From assembly GCF_003337425.1 (NCBI RefSeq), contig NZ_QPJU01000003.1, positions 194,990-258,989 on the forward strand: a DNA stretch of 64,000 bases. The letters are read 5' to 3'. Each line of letters opens with the position of its first letter. Positions within the stretch are counted from its first letter, which is position 1. Below the pieces are notes generated by a model, which was given only the letters and a program-made list of their open reading frames with translations, was not told the DNA's origin and searched no databases. Source of the stretch: Extensimonas vulgaris. Lineage in GTDB: Bacteria > Pseudomonadota > Gammaproteobacteria > Burkholderiales > Burkholderiaceae_C. Positions 1-8,616 of this stretch are shown piece by piece. The translations under genes and the position numbers were made by a program.

Positions 1-487
1 GTGCGAACGGGTGCAGCACCCACAGGCCCTCGGCGCTTTTGCGAAAGCAGTCGGTGCTGCGCGTGTCGAGGTCAATGAGCGCGTATTCCTCGAGGCTCTC
101 GAGGCGCCGGTAATGGCTGAACTTGAGGCCGCGGTCGTAGGCGGCGGTGCTCGGCGAGAGCACTTCGACGATCAGTTTGGGCTCGGTCTTGACGAGCGGG
201 CTCGCGAGGTCGCGGGCGCTGCAAGTCACCATCACATCGGGGTAAAAGTAGCCATTGGCCGCGGCCACATGCAGGCGCATCTCGCTCATGTAGGTGCGAC
301 ACGGGCTGCCGCGCAGGTGCTGGCGCAGCGCAAAAGCGAGGTTCATGCTGACCGTCACGTGCCGGTCTTCGGCGCCGGCCATGGCGAACACTTCACCGTC
401 GAGGTATTCATGGCGCTCGGGCTGCTCGGCCTCCCAGGCAAGGTAATCCTGTGGAGTGAAAACAGGTTTTTCTGCGGCTTGGCCCAT
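1..487 (-). CDS. Uma2 family (DUF820) nuclease-like protein, downstream tandem copy, 3' end outside window
   Basis: The frame is open from an ATG at 487 to the window edge, giving 162 residues and no stop. It starts with the same residues as the neighbour at 524-1087 (MGQAAEKPVFTPQDYLAWEA) and keeps the Uma2 signature: PDVMV, then VEVLSPST, then a conserved Lys and Tyr (GLKFSHYRR) and EYALID. Uma2 proteins belong to the PD-(D/E)XK nuclease superfamily. They are common in multicopy in cyanobacteria and some proteobacteria, and their biological role is not settled. The nucleotide sequence aligns with 601-1087 at a constant 600-bp offset. The main protein difference is a short patch around residues 48-62 (SMNLAFALRQHLRGSPC against SGNLYMALRQHLRGSSC). 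A GAGG lies just upstream of the ATG. The last residues cannot be seen, so whether the copy is intact is unknown. Confidence 0.8.
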   Translation of the reverse strand, partial: MGQAAEKPVFTPQDYLAWEAEQPERHEYLDGEVFAMAGAEDRHVTVSMNLAFALRQHLRGSPCRTYMSEMRLHVAAANGYFYPDVMVTCSARDLASPLVKTEPKLIVEVLSPSTAAYDRGLKFSHYRRLESLEEYALIDLDTRSTDCFRKSAEGLWVLHPFA

Positions 488-523
488 GGCGAGGTCCTCG
501 GGTGGTGGATGAAAGCGCAAGGC

Positions 524-1087
524 TCAATCGATCACATCGGCAAACAGCTGCTCTGGCGGCAGCTCCAGGCCCACGCTTGCGAGCACCACGGTTTCGTCGC
601 ATGCGAACGGGTGCAGCACCCACAGGCCCTCGGCGCTTTTGCGAAAGCAGTCGGTGCTGCGCGTGTCGAGGTCAATGAGCGCGTATTCCTCGAGGCTCTC
701 GAGGCGCCGGTAATGGCTGAACTTGAGGCCGCGGTCATAGGCAGCGGTGCTGGGCGAGAGCACTTCGACGATCAGCTTGGGCTCGGTCTTGACGAGCGGG
801 CTCGCGAGGTCGCGGGCGCTGCAAGTCACCATCACATCGGGGTAAAAGTAGCCATTCGCCGCGGCCACATGCAGGCGCATCTCGCTCATGTAGGTGCGGC
901 AGGAGCTACCGCGCAGGTGCTGGCGCAAGGCCATGTAGAGGTTGCCGGACACCGTCACGTGCCGGTCTTCGGCGCCGGCCATGGCGAACACTTCACCATC
1001 GAGGTATTCATGGCGCTCGGGCTGCTCGGCCTCCCAGGCGAGGTAGTCCTGCGGCGTGAAAACGGGTTTTTCTGCGGCTTGGCCCAT
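524..1087 (-). CDS. Uma2 family (DUF820) restriction-endonuclease-fold protein
   Basis: Complete 187-residue protein, the usual Uma2 length. The core reads FYPDVMVTC, KLIVEVLSPST, DRGLKFSHYRR and EYALIDLD, matching the D...ExS...K arrangement of this PD-(D/E)XK-like family. The ATG at 1087 is preceded on the minus strand by GGGGAG, a usable ribosome binding site. The next copy starts 36 bp beyond this stop on the same strand, so the two could be co-transcribed. No partner restriction or toxin gene is visible. Function is unproven: DNA cleavage is inferred from fold only. The upstream neighbour pyrC is divergent. Confidence 0.85.
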   Translation of the reverse strand: MGQAAEKPVFTPQDYLAWEAEQPERHEYLDGEVFAMAGAEDRHVTVSGNLYMALRQHLRGSSCRTYMSEMRLHVAAANGYFYPDVMVTCSARDLASPLVKTEPKLIVEVLSPSTAAYDRGLKFSHYRRLESLEEYALIDLDTRSTDCFRKSAEGLWVLHPFACDETVVLASVGLELPPEQLFADVID

Positions 1088-1150
1088 GGCAACTCCCCGG
1101 TTGGTAGGTAGGGCATATTACCGGCAAACAATACGGGTGCGACGCTGGTC

Positions 1151-1218
1151 AATGATTTCAAGCGTTTTTGGCCTTCTGACAAGGCATATCAAGCGCTGAA
1201 GGCTATGATTAAAGAAGC
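1151..1218 (+). repeat. AAGCGC-type dispersed intergenic repeat, copy 1
   Basis: The sequence carries TTTCAAGCG, TTTTTGGCCT, ATATCAAGCGCTGAAGG and CTATGATTAAAG in the same order as five other intergenic places in the window. It lies between the Uma2 gene and pyrC, so it may overlap the pyrC promoter region. I see no convincing sigma-70 pair here. Confidence 0.55.
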
Positions 1219-1245
1219 ATCTGCACCGATGGGACAATCTCCGCC

Positions 1246-2298
1246 ATGAACACCGCAGCCACCACCCTGACCCTCACCCGCCCCGACGACTGGCACCTGC
1301 ATGTGCGCGACGGGGCCGCACTGCAGACCGTGGTGCCGCACACGGCGGCGCAGTTCGGGCGCGCGATCATCATGCCCAACCTGCGCCCGCCCGTGACCAC
1401 GACGGCGCAGGCGCTCGCGTACCGGCAGCGCATCCTTGCCGCCGTGCCTGCGGGCCTGCACTTCGAGCCGCTCATGACGCTGTACCTCACCGACCAGCTC
1501 GCCCCCGCGGAGGTCGAGCGCGCGCACGCGGCCGGCGTAGTCGCGGTCAAGCTCTACCCGGCCGGCGCCACGACCAACAGCGACGCGGGCGTGACCGATC
1601 TGCGCAAAACCTACCCCACGCTCGAAGCCATGCAGCGCCTGGGCATGCCGCTGCTGCTACACGGCGAGGTCACCGACCCCGCGGTCGATGTGTTCGACCG
1701 CGAGGCCGTGTTCATAGACACGCGCCTGATCCCGCTGCGGCGCGACTTCCCCGCGCTCAAGATCGTCTTCGAGCACATCACCACACGCGAGGCCGCGCAA
1801 TACGTGGCCGGCAGCGACGCCTGCACGGCCGCGACGATCACCGCGCACCACCTGCTGTTCAACCGCAACGCGATCTTCCAGGGCGGCATTCGGCCGCATT
1901 ACTACTGCCTGCCCGTGCTCAAGCGCGAGGTGCACCGCCAGGCGCTCGTGCAGGCGGCCACGAGCGGCAGTCCCAAGTTCTTCCTCGGCACCGACAGCGC
2001 CCCGCACCCCGCGCACCTCAAGGAGCACGCCACGGGCTGCGCGGGCTGCTACACCGCGCACGCCGCGCTCGAGATGTACGCCGAAGCCTTCGACGCGGCC
2101 GGCGCGCTCGACAAGCTCGAAGCCTTTGCGAGCTTCCACGGCCCGGCCTTTTACGGCCTGCCGCGCAACCCGGGCCGGGTGACGCTGCGCCGCGAAAGCT
2201 GGACGCCGCCCGAGCGCTTTGCCTTTGGCGAGGGTGAACTCAAGCCGCTGCGCGCGGGCGAGGCGCTGCCCTGGCGCCTGGTGAGAAACGGGGTATAG
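1246..2298 (+). CDS. pyrC: Dihydroorotase PyrC (homodimeric class II type)
   Basis: Catalyses reversible cyclisation of carbamoyl aspartate to dihydroorotate in de novo pyrimidine synthesis, in the cytosol. At 350 residues it matches the length of E. coli PyrC. Metal-binding residues are visible as [10 protein letters not shown] (H17, H19). [11 protein letters not shown] carries the lysine that is carbamylated in the family, and [17 protein letters not shown] and the GTDSAPH aspartate follow. The stop lies 270 bp before the porin gene. It stands alone rather than with other pyr genes. A repeat element occupies its upstream region. Confidence 0.97.
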   Translation: MNTAATTLTLTRPDDWHLHVRDGAALQTVVPHTAAQFGRAIIMPNLRPPVTTTAQALAYRQRILAAVPAGLHFEPLMTLYLTDQLAPAEVERAHAAGVVAVKLYPAGATTNSDAGVTDLRKTYPTLEAMQRLGMPLLLHGEVTDPAVDVFDREAVFIDTRLIPLRRDFPALKIVFEHITTREAAQYVAGSDACTAATITAHHLLFNRNAIFQGGIRPHYYCLPVLKREVHRQALVQAATSGSPKFFLGTDSAPHPAHLKEHATGCAGCYTAHAALEMYAEAFDAAGALDKLEAFASFHGPAFYGLPRNPGRVTLRRESWTPPERFAFGEGELKPLRAGEALPWRLVRNGV

Positions 2299-2443
2299 GA
2301 AAAAGAGAAGGCAAGCATCCCCTCGTTGTGACAGAATCCGCGCGCATTCATTTTCGGAGCACATATCTTCATGGAAAGTCCCAGTTGTCAGCCACTCATT
2401 GGCACACCAGAGGCAGGTGTCACGACCGGGTAATGCGCGGTTG

Positions 2444-2467
2444 CTACCCTGCCTCAGCGGCGGGTAG
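2444..2467 (+). other. Hairpin in the 270-bp pyrC-porin spacer
   Basis: CTACCC (2444-2449) pairs with GGGTAG (2462-2467), and GCC pairs with GGC inside, with one bulged base. It has no T-run directly after it, so it is not a standard terminator. It could be a 5'-UTR structure of the porin mRNA. Apart from this hairpin I see no gene or clear promoter in 2299-2568. An 89-residue reading frame there has no recognisable features. Confidence 0.3.
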
Positions 2468-2568
2468 TGAAGCACTGGCGGTAAGGCAAGGCCGTTTTCT
2501 CACTTCCCAAAAATCAACGAAAACAGGTTTGGAACTCGGGCTCCTACAGGCGTCCGAGCCGGGAAGTC

Positions 2569-3915
2569 ATGCACAAAATCCCTTCTCAGCGCCGTAGGGC
2601 GCTCGCTTCCATGGTGGCCCTTTGCGGCTGTATAACGTTCACCGGCGAGGCACTGGCCGGCCAGGACGCAGGCAGCGAATCCTGGAATGCCAAGTTCCAG
2701 GCAACCTATATCTGGCAGGCCAAGAATGCGTTTGCTGCAGCGTATTCAGGGCCGAACAGTCTGTCGCCAGCACACGAAAAAAGCTATTCTTTTACGAGCA
2801 CCGCCTTTTTCGGATTCCGTCCCTGGCCGGCTGGCGAGCTCTATTTCAATCCGGAGGTCGCGCAAGAGGCGCCCTTGAGCAATTTGACCGGTCTGGGTGG
2901 ATTCACCAACGGCGAAATGGCGCGCGGCGCCTCGACCACGCTCAAATTCAACGTGGCACGTTTTTTCCTGCGCCAGACCTGGGGTGAAGAGGGTGAGCGC
3001 ACGGTGGTCGAATCGGGGCAGAACCAGCTCGCAGGCTCGGTCGCTGCGCGGCGTTGGGTGTTTACTGCCGGTAAGCTTGCCGTGACGGACATTTTCGACG
3101 CCAACGCCTACAGCCATGACCCGCGCACCCAGTTCATGAATTGGGCGTTGATGGCAAATGGCGCTTACGACTACCCCGCAGATGCGAAAGGCTACACCTG
3201 GGGCACCGTGCTCGAGTGGTACCACGACGCCTGGGCCGTGCGCGCCGGGCGCTTCATGCAACCCAAAGATCCCAATGGTTTACCCATAGATACGCGTATC
3301 TTCGAGCACTACGGCGATCAGGTCGAACTCGAGCATGCCCACAAAGCCCTCGGCCACCCGGGCAAATTGCGTCTGCTCGTTTTCCGCGGCCGCGCAAAGA
3401 TGTCGCGCTTTCAGGATGCACTTGACGTCGCTGCGACCACTGGCACGACACCCCATCTCGATGCGGTACGTTGGCGCGAACACCACAAGACAGGTTGGGG
3501 GTTGAACATCGAGCAGGAAGTGGCTTCTGGCGTAGGTGTGTTCGTCCGCGCAAGCCGCTCCGATGGCAAAACCGAGACTTACGCTTTTACCGAGATCGAC
3601 AACACTGTCTCTGGCGGTGCGCTCGTGCAAGGCCAAGCGTGGGGTAGAGAGCAGGATGTCGTGGGCGTGGCGGCCGTGCGCAACGGCATCTCCGGCCAGC
3701 GGCAAGCCTACCTGGCCCGCGGCGGTATCAGCGCCTTCATTGGTGATGGCAGCTTGGAGTACCGTTGCGAAAAGATCACCGAGGTTTTTTACAGCTGGGC
3801 AGCCGTGCGGCACGTGTGGTTGACCTTTGACTGGCAGCATGTCGAACATCCTGCCTACAACGCGTCTCGTGGTCCGGTGAACTTTTTTGCCGTTCGCCTG
3901 CACTCCGAGTTTTGA
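2569..3915 (+). CDS. OprB-type carbohydrate-selective porin
   Basis: 448 residues. A clear signal peptide has the positive stretch QRRR, a hydrophobic core, and likely cleavage after ALA at residue 30. The mature protein has alternating beta-strand patterns, aromatic girdle residues and a terminal phenylalanine (HSEF), as expected for an outer-membrane beta-barrel. Features of the OprB family include GGFTNGEMARG, FFLRQTWGEEGE, GKLAVTDIFDANAYSHDPRTQFMNW and GRFMQPKDPNG. The family lets sugars diffuse into the periplasm. The actual substrate here is not shown by context, because the nearby genes concern pyrimidines and magnesium. The ATG at 2569 has GGGAAG upstream. Confidence 0.85.
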   Translation: MHKIPSQRRRALASMVALCGCITFTGEALAGQDAGSESWNAKFQATYIWQAKNAFAAAYSGPNSLSPAHEKSYSFTSTAFFGFRPWPAGELYFNPEVAQEAPLSNLTGLGGFTNGEMARGASTTLKFNVARFFLRQTWGEEGERTVVESGQNQLAGSVAARRWVFTAGKLAVTDIFDANAYSHDPRTQFMNWALMANGAYDYPADAKGYTWGTVLEWYHDAWAVRAGRFMQPKDPNGLPIDTRIFEHYGDQVELEHAHKALGHPGKLRLLVFRGRAKMSRFQDALDVAATTGTTPHLDAVRWREHHKTGWGLNIEQEVASGVGVFVRASRSDGKTETYAFTEIDNTVSGGALVQGQAWGREQDVVGVAAVRNGISGQRQAYLARGGISAFIGDGSLEYRCEKITEVFYSWAAVRHVWLTFDWQHVEHPAYNASRGPVNFFAVRLHSEF

Positions 3916-3985
3916 CACCCACAACGCATCCACCCAGGCGGCCGCCGCTGGCGATTGATTTCTGTGCGGTCGCAAGGAGCCAACC

Positions 3986-6751
3986 ATGAACCTGTCCCTG
4001 CTCAAAGAACTCTTTGCCAGCTTCGTGCGCTCGCGTGGACTTGGGCGGCACTTTCGGCGCCTGGTCATGCTCGACAGCGTCGCCAGCACGACCGTGAGCC
4101 GCGAGGTGCCGCCTGCGCTCGCGCAGACTCTGGTGGCCGCGGCGCAAAGCGATCCGGATGCGCTGCTGCAGCAGCTCGGCAGCCATCCCGAGGGCCTGAC
4201 CGAGGCGCAGGTCGAGCAGTTGCGCGAGCGTGTCGGCCCCAATGTGATCGAGCAGGACAAGCCCGTGCCTTGGTGGTTGCACCTGTGGCGCTGCTACAAG
4301 ACACCGTTCGACCTGCTGCTGACGCTGCTTGCGGTGATCTCCTACCTCACCGAGGACATGAAGGCGACCATCGTGATCGGCTCCATGGTCGTGCTCTCGG
4401 TGGCCATCCGTTTCTGGCAGGAGCGCAAATCGCACGTCGCCGCCGACAAGCTCAAGGCCATGGTCAGCAACACCGCGACGGTCATGCGGCGATCGTTCGG
4501 GCAGGACGTGGTCAACACGGCGGCGACGTATTTCGACGTGCAGCTGCACGTCAAGCCGCCGCGGCGCGTGGAAGTGCCCATGGCCGAGCTCGTGCCCGGC
4601 GACATCGTGCTGCTCTCGGCCGGCGACATGATCCCGGCGGACTGCCGCATCCTCTCGGCCAAGGACTTGTTCGTGAGCCAGGCGGCCATGACGGGCGAGT
4701 CGCTGCCGGTGGAAAAATTCGCCACCTTGCGCAGCACCGACGTGGGCAATCCGCTCGAGCTCGAGAACATCGTGTTCATGGGCACCAACGTGGTCTCGGG
4801 CTCGGCCACGGCGGTGGTGGTGCACACGGGCGGGCGCACCTACTTCGGCGCGCTGGCCCAGCGCGTGACGGCGACCAGCCAGGCGCCCACGCAGTTCCAG
4901 GCAGGCGTGAACAAGGTGGCGTGGCTGCTGATCCGCTTCATGTTCGTGATGTCGCCGCTGGTGCTGCTGATCAACGGCTTCACCAAGGGCAACTGGACCG
5001 AGGCGTTTTTGTTCGCCATGTCCATCGCCGTGGGGCTGACGCCCGAAATGCTGCCGATGATCGTCACCTCCACGCTGGCCAAGGGCGCGGTGCTCCTGTC
5101 GCGCCAGAAGGTGATCGTCAAACGCCTCGACGCGATCCAGAACTTCGGCGCCATGGACGTGCTGTGCACCGACAAGACCGGCACGCTCACGCAGGACAAG
5201 ATCTTTCTCGCGCGCCACATCGACGTGTGGGGCGAAGAATCCGACGACGTGCTCGAGATGGCCTACCTCAACAGCTACTACCAGACCGGTCTGAAAAACC
5301 TGCTCGACGTGGCGGTGCTCGAACACACCGAAGTGCACAAGCAGCTCAACCCCGCGGCCAACTACCGCAAGGTCGATGAAATCCCGTTCGACTTCCAGCG
5401 CCGGCGCATGTCGGTCGTGGTGTCCGAGCGCGAAGACCACCACCTCTTGATCTGCAAGGGCGCGGTGGAAGAAATCCTCTCGATCTGCAACCGCGTGCGC
5501 CACGGCGAGCAGGACGAGCCGCTCACGCCCGAGCTGCTCGAGCGCGTGCGCGCCGTGACGGCCGACCTCAACGAAGACGGCCTGCGCGTGGTCGCCGTGG
5601 CCTGCAAGGAAGAGCCGCCGCAGAAAGACTCCTACGGTGTGGCCGACGAGCAGGGCCTCACGCTGATCGGCTACGTCGCCTTTCTCGATCCACCCAAGGA
5701 ATCGACCGCACCCGCGCTCAAGGCGCTGGCCGCGCATGGCGTCAAGGTCAAGGTGCTCACGGGCGACAACGACCTGGTCACGGCCAAGATTTGCCGCGAA
5801 GTCGGGCTTGCGGCGGGCGCCATCGTGCTTGGCGCGGCCATCGAAGGCATGGACGACGCGGAACTCGCGCGCGTGGTCGAGGCGCACGATGTGTTTGCCA
5901 AGCTCACGCCGGCGCACAAAGACCGCATCGTGCGCCAGCTCAAGCGCAACGGCCACGTGGTCGGCTTCATGGGCGACGGCATCAACGACGCCCCGGCGCT
6001 GCGCAGCGCCGACATCGGCATTTCGGTCGATACGGCGGTCGATATCGCCAAGGAGGCCGCCGACATCATCCTGCTCGAAAAGAGCCTGCTGGTGCTCGAA
6101 GAAGGCGTGGTCGAGGGGCGCAAGACCTTCGCCAACATGCTCAAATACATCAAGATGACGGCGAGCTCGAACTTCGGCAACGTGTTTTCGGTGCTCGTGG
6201 CCAGCGCCTTCATCCCCTTCCTGCCCATGCTGCCCATGCACCTGCTGGTGCAAAACCTGCTGTACGACTTCTCGCAGACCGCGATTCCGTTCGACAACGT
6301 CGATGAAGAGCTGGTCAAAGACCCGCAGCGCTGGAACCCGGCCGACATCGGCCGCTTCATGCTGTTCTTCGGGCCGGTGAGCTCGGTGTTCGATATCGTC
6401 ACCTTTGCCGTCATGTGGTTCGTCTTCGGTGCCAACTCGGCCGAGCACCAGACGCTGTTCCAGTCGGGCTGGTTCGTCGAAGGGCTCATGACGCAAACCC
6501 TGGTGGTGCACATGATCCGCACGCGCAAGATTCCATTCCTGCAAAGCCGCCCTGCGCCCTTGTTGCTCGCCACCACGGCCGCGATCATGGCCATCGGCAT
6601 TTTTCTGCCCATGGGACCGCTCGCGCACTACTTCAAGCTGCAGCCGCTGCCGCTCGCGTACTTTCCAATACTCGGGCTGATTTTGCTCGGCTACATGCTG
6701 CTGACGCAGGCCATGAAGGGTTTTTACGCGCGGCGCTTCGGCTGGCAGTGA
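3986..6751 (+). CDS. mgtA: Magnesium-translocating P-type ATPase (P3B, MgtA/MgtB family)
   Basis: 921 residues, close to the E. coli MgtA length. The N-terminal cation-ATPase domain is followed by TGES in the actuator region (AAMTGESLPVEKF). The phosphorylation motif CTDKTGTLT has its aspartate at residue 396. The hinge motif is FMGDGINDAPALRSADIGISV. The C-terminal half has hydrophobic segments such as FIPFLPMLPMHLLVQNLLYDFSQ, typical of Mg-ATPases. It imports Mg2+ across the inner membrane. An MgtC-family gene follows after 24 bp, the classic Mg-starvation pairing. Only 70 bp separate it from the porin, too short for an enterobacterial-style mgtA riboswitch leader. Regulation is therefore not evident. 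Confidence 0.95.
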   Translation: MNLSLLKELFASFVRSRGLGRHFRRLVMLDSVASTTVSREVPPALAQTLVAAAQSDPDALLQQLGSHPEGLTEAQVEQLRERVGPNVIEQDKPVPWWLHLWRCYKTPFDLLLTLLAVISYLTEDMKATIVIGSMVVLSVAIRFWQERKSHVAADKLKAMVSNTATVMRRSFGQDVVNTAATYFDVQLHVKPPRRVEVPMAELVPGDIVLLSAGDMIPADCRILSAKDLFVSQAAMTGESLPVEKFATLRSTDVGNPLELENIVFMGTNVVSGSATAVVVHTGGRTYFGALAQRVTATSQAPTQFQAGVNKVAWLLIRFMFVMSPLVLLINGFTKGNWTEAFLFAMSIAVGLTPEMLPMIVTSTLAKGAVLLSRQKVIVKRLDAIQNFGAMDVLCTDKTGTLTQDKIFLARHIDVWGEESDDVLEMAYLNSYYQTGLKNLLDVAVLEHTEVHKQLNPAANYRKVDEIPFDFQRRRMSVVVSEREDHHLLICKGAVEEILSICNRVRHGEQDEPLTPELLERVRAVTADLNEDGLRVVAVACKEEPPQKDSYGVADEQGLTLIGYVAFLDPPKESTAPALKALAAHGVKVKVLTGDNDLVTAKICREVGLAAGAIVLGAAIEGMDDAELARVVEAHDVFAKLTPAHKDRIVRQLKRNGHVVGFMGDGINDAPALRSADIGISVDTAVDIAKEAADIILLEKSLLVLEEGVVEGRKTFANMLKYIKMTASSNFGNVFSVLVASAFIPFLPMLPMHLLVQNLLYDFSQTAIPFDNVDEELVKDPQRWNPADIGRFMLFFGPVSSVFDIVTFAVMWFVFGANSAEHQTLFQSGWFVEGLMTQTLVVHMIRTRKIPFLQSRPAPLLLATTAAIMAIGIFLPMGPLAHYFKLQPLPLAYFPILGLILLGYMLLTQAMKGFYARRFGWQ

Positions 6752-6775
6752 CACCCACACGTTAAACGCATCAAC

Positions 6776-7492
6776 ATGCAGGCCGTAGCCAACATCAATC
6801 CCGTTTCCGCGCTGGATACGGCCGTGAGCCTGCTCGCGGCCTTCGTGCTGGGCGGGCTCATCGGCCTCGAGCGCCAGTACCGCCAGCGCACGGCAGGTCT
6901 GCGCACGAACGTGCTCGTGGCCGTCGGCGCGGCGATTTTCGTGGACTTGGCCAACCGCCTCGGCGGGCCTGATGGCGCGGTGCGCGTGATCGCCTACGTC
7001 GTTTCGGGCATAGGCTTTCTGGGCGCGGGCGTGATCATGCGCGAGGAGGGCAACGTGCGCGGGCTGAACACTGCGGCCACCTTGTGGGGCTCGGCCGCGG
7101 TGGGCGCCTGCGCCGGTGCGGACATGATCGTGGAGGCAGCGCTGGGCGCGCTGTGCGTGCTCGCGGCCAATACTTTGTTGCGCCCGGTGGTCAACCGCAT
7201 CGAACGCCAGCCGCTCGATACCAAGGCGGTGGAGGCGACGCACACAGTGTTCGTCATCGCCCCCAAAGCGCGTCAGCGCGAGGCCCTGGACCGGCTCGAA
7301 GAAGCGCTCGAAGCCGCGGAATACCCGACGCGGGGCCTGAACGTGCACGCCTTCGGAGCCGACGCGGTACAGATCGAAGCCGTGCTCTCGGCCAGCTCGG
7401 TCGATGGCGAACACCTGGACGCCCTCATCGACCGGCTTGCAGCGCTCGATTGCATCACGCAGGCCTTCTGGAGTCCGTCGACCACGGAGTGA
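6776..7492 (+). CDS. MgtC/SapB family inner-membrane protein
   Basis: 238 residues. The N-terminal half contains the conserved MgtC core ([40 protein letters not shown]) in four to five membrane segments. The C-terminal ~90 residues form a soluble ACT-like domain ([21 protein letters not shown]). In other bacteria MgtC supports growth in low Mg2+ and modulates ATP homeostasis. Here the gene follows mgtA closely, so a shared transcript responding to low Mg2+ is plausible. I give no symbol because the family includes MgtC-like proteins of varied role. Confidence 0.9.
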   Translation: MQAVANINPVSALDTAVSLLAAFVLGGLIGLERQYRQRTAGLRTNVLVAVGAAIFVDLANRLGGPDGAVRVIAYVVSGIGFLGAGVIMREEGNVRGLNTAATLWGSAAVGACAGADMIVEAALGALCVLAANTLLRPVVNRIERQPLDTKAVEATHTVFVIAPKARQREALDRLEEALEAAEYPTRGLNVHAFGADAVQIEAVLSASSVDGEHLDALIDRLAALDCITQAFWSPSTTE

Positions 7493-7642
7493 GACGCTGC
7501 TGTGCGAGCGCGGCCCTCAGGCTTTTACCCGTACGGAATACCGGTTTTCTCCTTCCGCTGGCGTCGTTGTTCTTATCATGCGCCGCTCGGCACGGTACGT
7601 CCTCAAAAGCACAACATCGCGTAGCCGGGCTGGGCCTGCTTA

Positions 7643-7668
7643 TTGAACCGCCTTGCGCCGCCCCTATG
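7643..7668 (+). promoter_or_regulatory. Possible sigma-32 (heat shock) promoter for htpX
   Basis: TTGAA (7643-7647), then 13 bp, then CCCCTATG (7661-7668). This resembles the sigma-32 pattern CTTGAAA-N11-16-CCCCATNT and lies 40 bp before the htpX start. htpX is a heat-shock gene in E. coli. The match is imperfect and high-GC background makes CCCC common. Confidence 0.4.
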
Positions 7669-7708
7669 TGCTGGCGCAGTTGCCCTCTTGCATTGACGAG
7701 GAGAACCC

Positions 7709-8584
7709 ATGAAACGCATTTTTCTGTTCCTTTTGACCAACCTCGCCGTGGTGGTCGTGCTGGGCGTGGTCGCCAGCCTGCTCGGCGTGAACCGCTACCT
7801 CACGGCCCAGGGGATGAACTTTGGCGCCCTGCTGGGCTTTGCCTTTGTGATGGGCTTTGGCGGCGCGATCATCTCGTTGCTCATGAGCAAGCCCATGGCC
7901 AAGTGGAGCGCAGGCGTGCAGGTGATAGAGCAGCCGCGCAACGCCGATGAAGCCTGGCTGCTCGATACCGTGCGTCGGCTCGCCGACAGGGCCGGCATCG
8001 CGATGCCCGAGGTCGGCATCTTTGACGGCGACCCGAATGCCTTTGCGACGGGCGCGTTCAAGAATTCGGCGCTCGTGGCCGTTTCCACGGGCTTGCTCGA
8101 GAACATGACGCATGAAGAAATCGAGGCCGTGCTGGGCCACGAAATCGCGCACATCGCGAATGGTGACATGGTTACCATGGCGTTGATCCAAGGGGTGATG
8201 AATACCTTCGTGGTGTTTCTCTCGCGCGTCATCGGCTTCATGGTCGACAGCTTTTTGCGCCGCAATGACGAGCGCGACAGCGGCCCGGGCATAGGCTACA
8301 TGGTCACCACCTTCGTGCTCGACGTCGTGCTGGGCTTTCTGGCTGCGATCATCGTCGCCTGGTTCAGCCGCCAGCGCGAATTTCGTGCCGACGCCGGCTC
8401 GGTGCTGCTTTTGGGGCGGCGCGAGCCCATGATCCATGCGCTTGCACGCCTGGGCGGACTGCACCCGGCCGAGCTGCCCCAGAGCATGGCGGCGTTTGGC
8501 ATCGCGGGCGACATAGGCAAGCTTTTCAGTACACACCCACCGATCGAGGAGCGCATCGCGGCGCTGCAGCGGCTGCAGGCTTGA
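7709..8584 (+). CDS. htpX: Membrane zinc metalloprotease HtpX
   Basis: 291 residues, the normal size (E. coli 293). The zinc-binding HExxH motif is [11 protein letters not shown] near residue 144, with a downstream glutamate in [11 protein letters not shown]. Two N-terminal membrane segments (residues 5-25 and 38-58) and two more after the active site fit the M48B family. HtpX degrades misfolded inner-membrane proteins alongside FtsH. SD GAGGAGAA lies before the ATG. The 213-bp upstream spacer contains a sigma-32-like pattern. Confidence 0.96.
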   Translation: MKRIFLFLLTNLAVVVVLGVVASLLGVNRYLTAQGMNFGALLGFAFVMGFGGAIISLLMSKPMAKWSAGVQVIEQPRNADEAWLLDTVRRLADRAGIAMPEVGIFDGDPNAFATGAFKNSALVAVSTGLLENMTHEEIEAVLGHEIAHIANGDMVTMALIQGVMNTFVVFLSRVIGFMVDSFLRRNDERDSGPGIGYMVTTFVLDVVLGFLAAIIVAWFSRQREFRADAGSVLLLGRREPMIHALARLGGLHPAELPQSMAAFGIAGDIGKLFSTHPPIEERIAALQRLQA

Positions 8585-8616
8585 GCGCGTCATCGGTTCA
8601 TTTTTGAGGTTTTTGC

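Larger units (their letters stand above)
1..1087. repeat. 600-bp-period tandem duplication carrying the two Uma2 genes
   Basis: Positions 1-487 align with 601-1087 without gaps. By eye I count about 29 mismatches in 487, and 16 of them fall within 302-349. The 61-120 and 181-240 blocks are identical to 661-720 and 781-840. Similarity stops immediately upstream of each start codon. More copies could lie to the left of the window. Confidence 0.9.

Noticed and set aside
1176-1209. pyrC promoter CTGACA / TATGAT
   Set aside because: The spacer is about 22 bp, too long, and both parts lie within a dispersed repeat.
2328-2597. 89-residue reading frame upstream of the porin
   Set aside because: No motif, no ribosome binding site of note, and it overlaps the porin start in another frame.
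3916-3985. Mg2+ riboswitch leader for mgtA
   Set aside because: Only 70 bp separate the porin and mgtA, and no leader peptide or paired structure of the enterobacterial type is visible.
3776-7414. 1212-residue minus-strand reading frame
   Set aside because: It runs antisense through mgtA and the MgtC-family gene, is full of His/Arg/Glu low-complexity sequence and has no known motif. High GC leaves antisense frames open.
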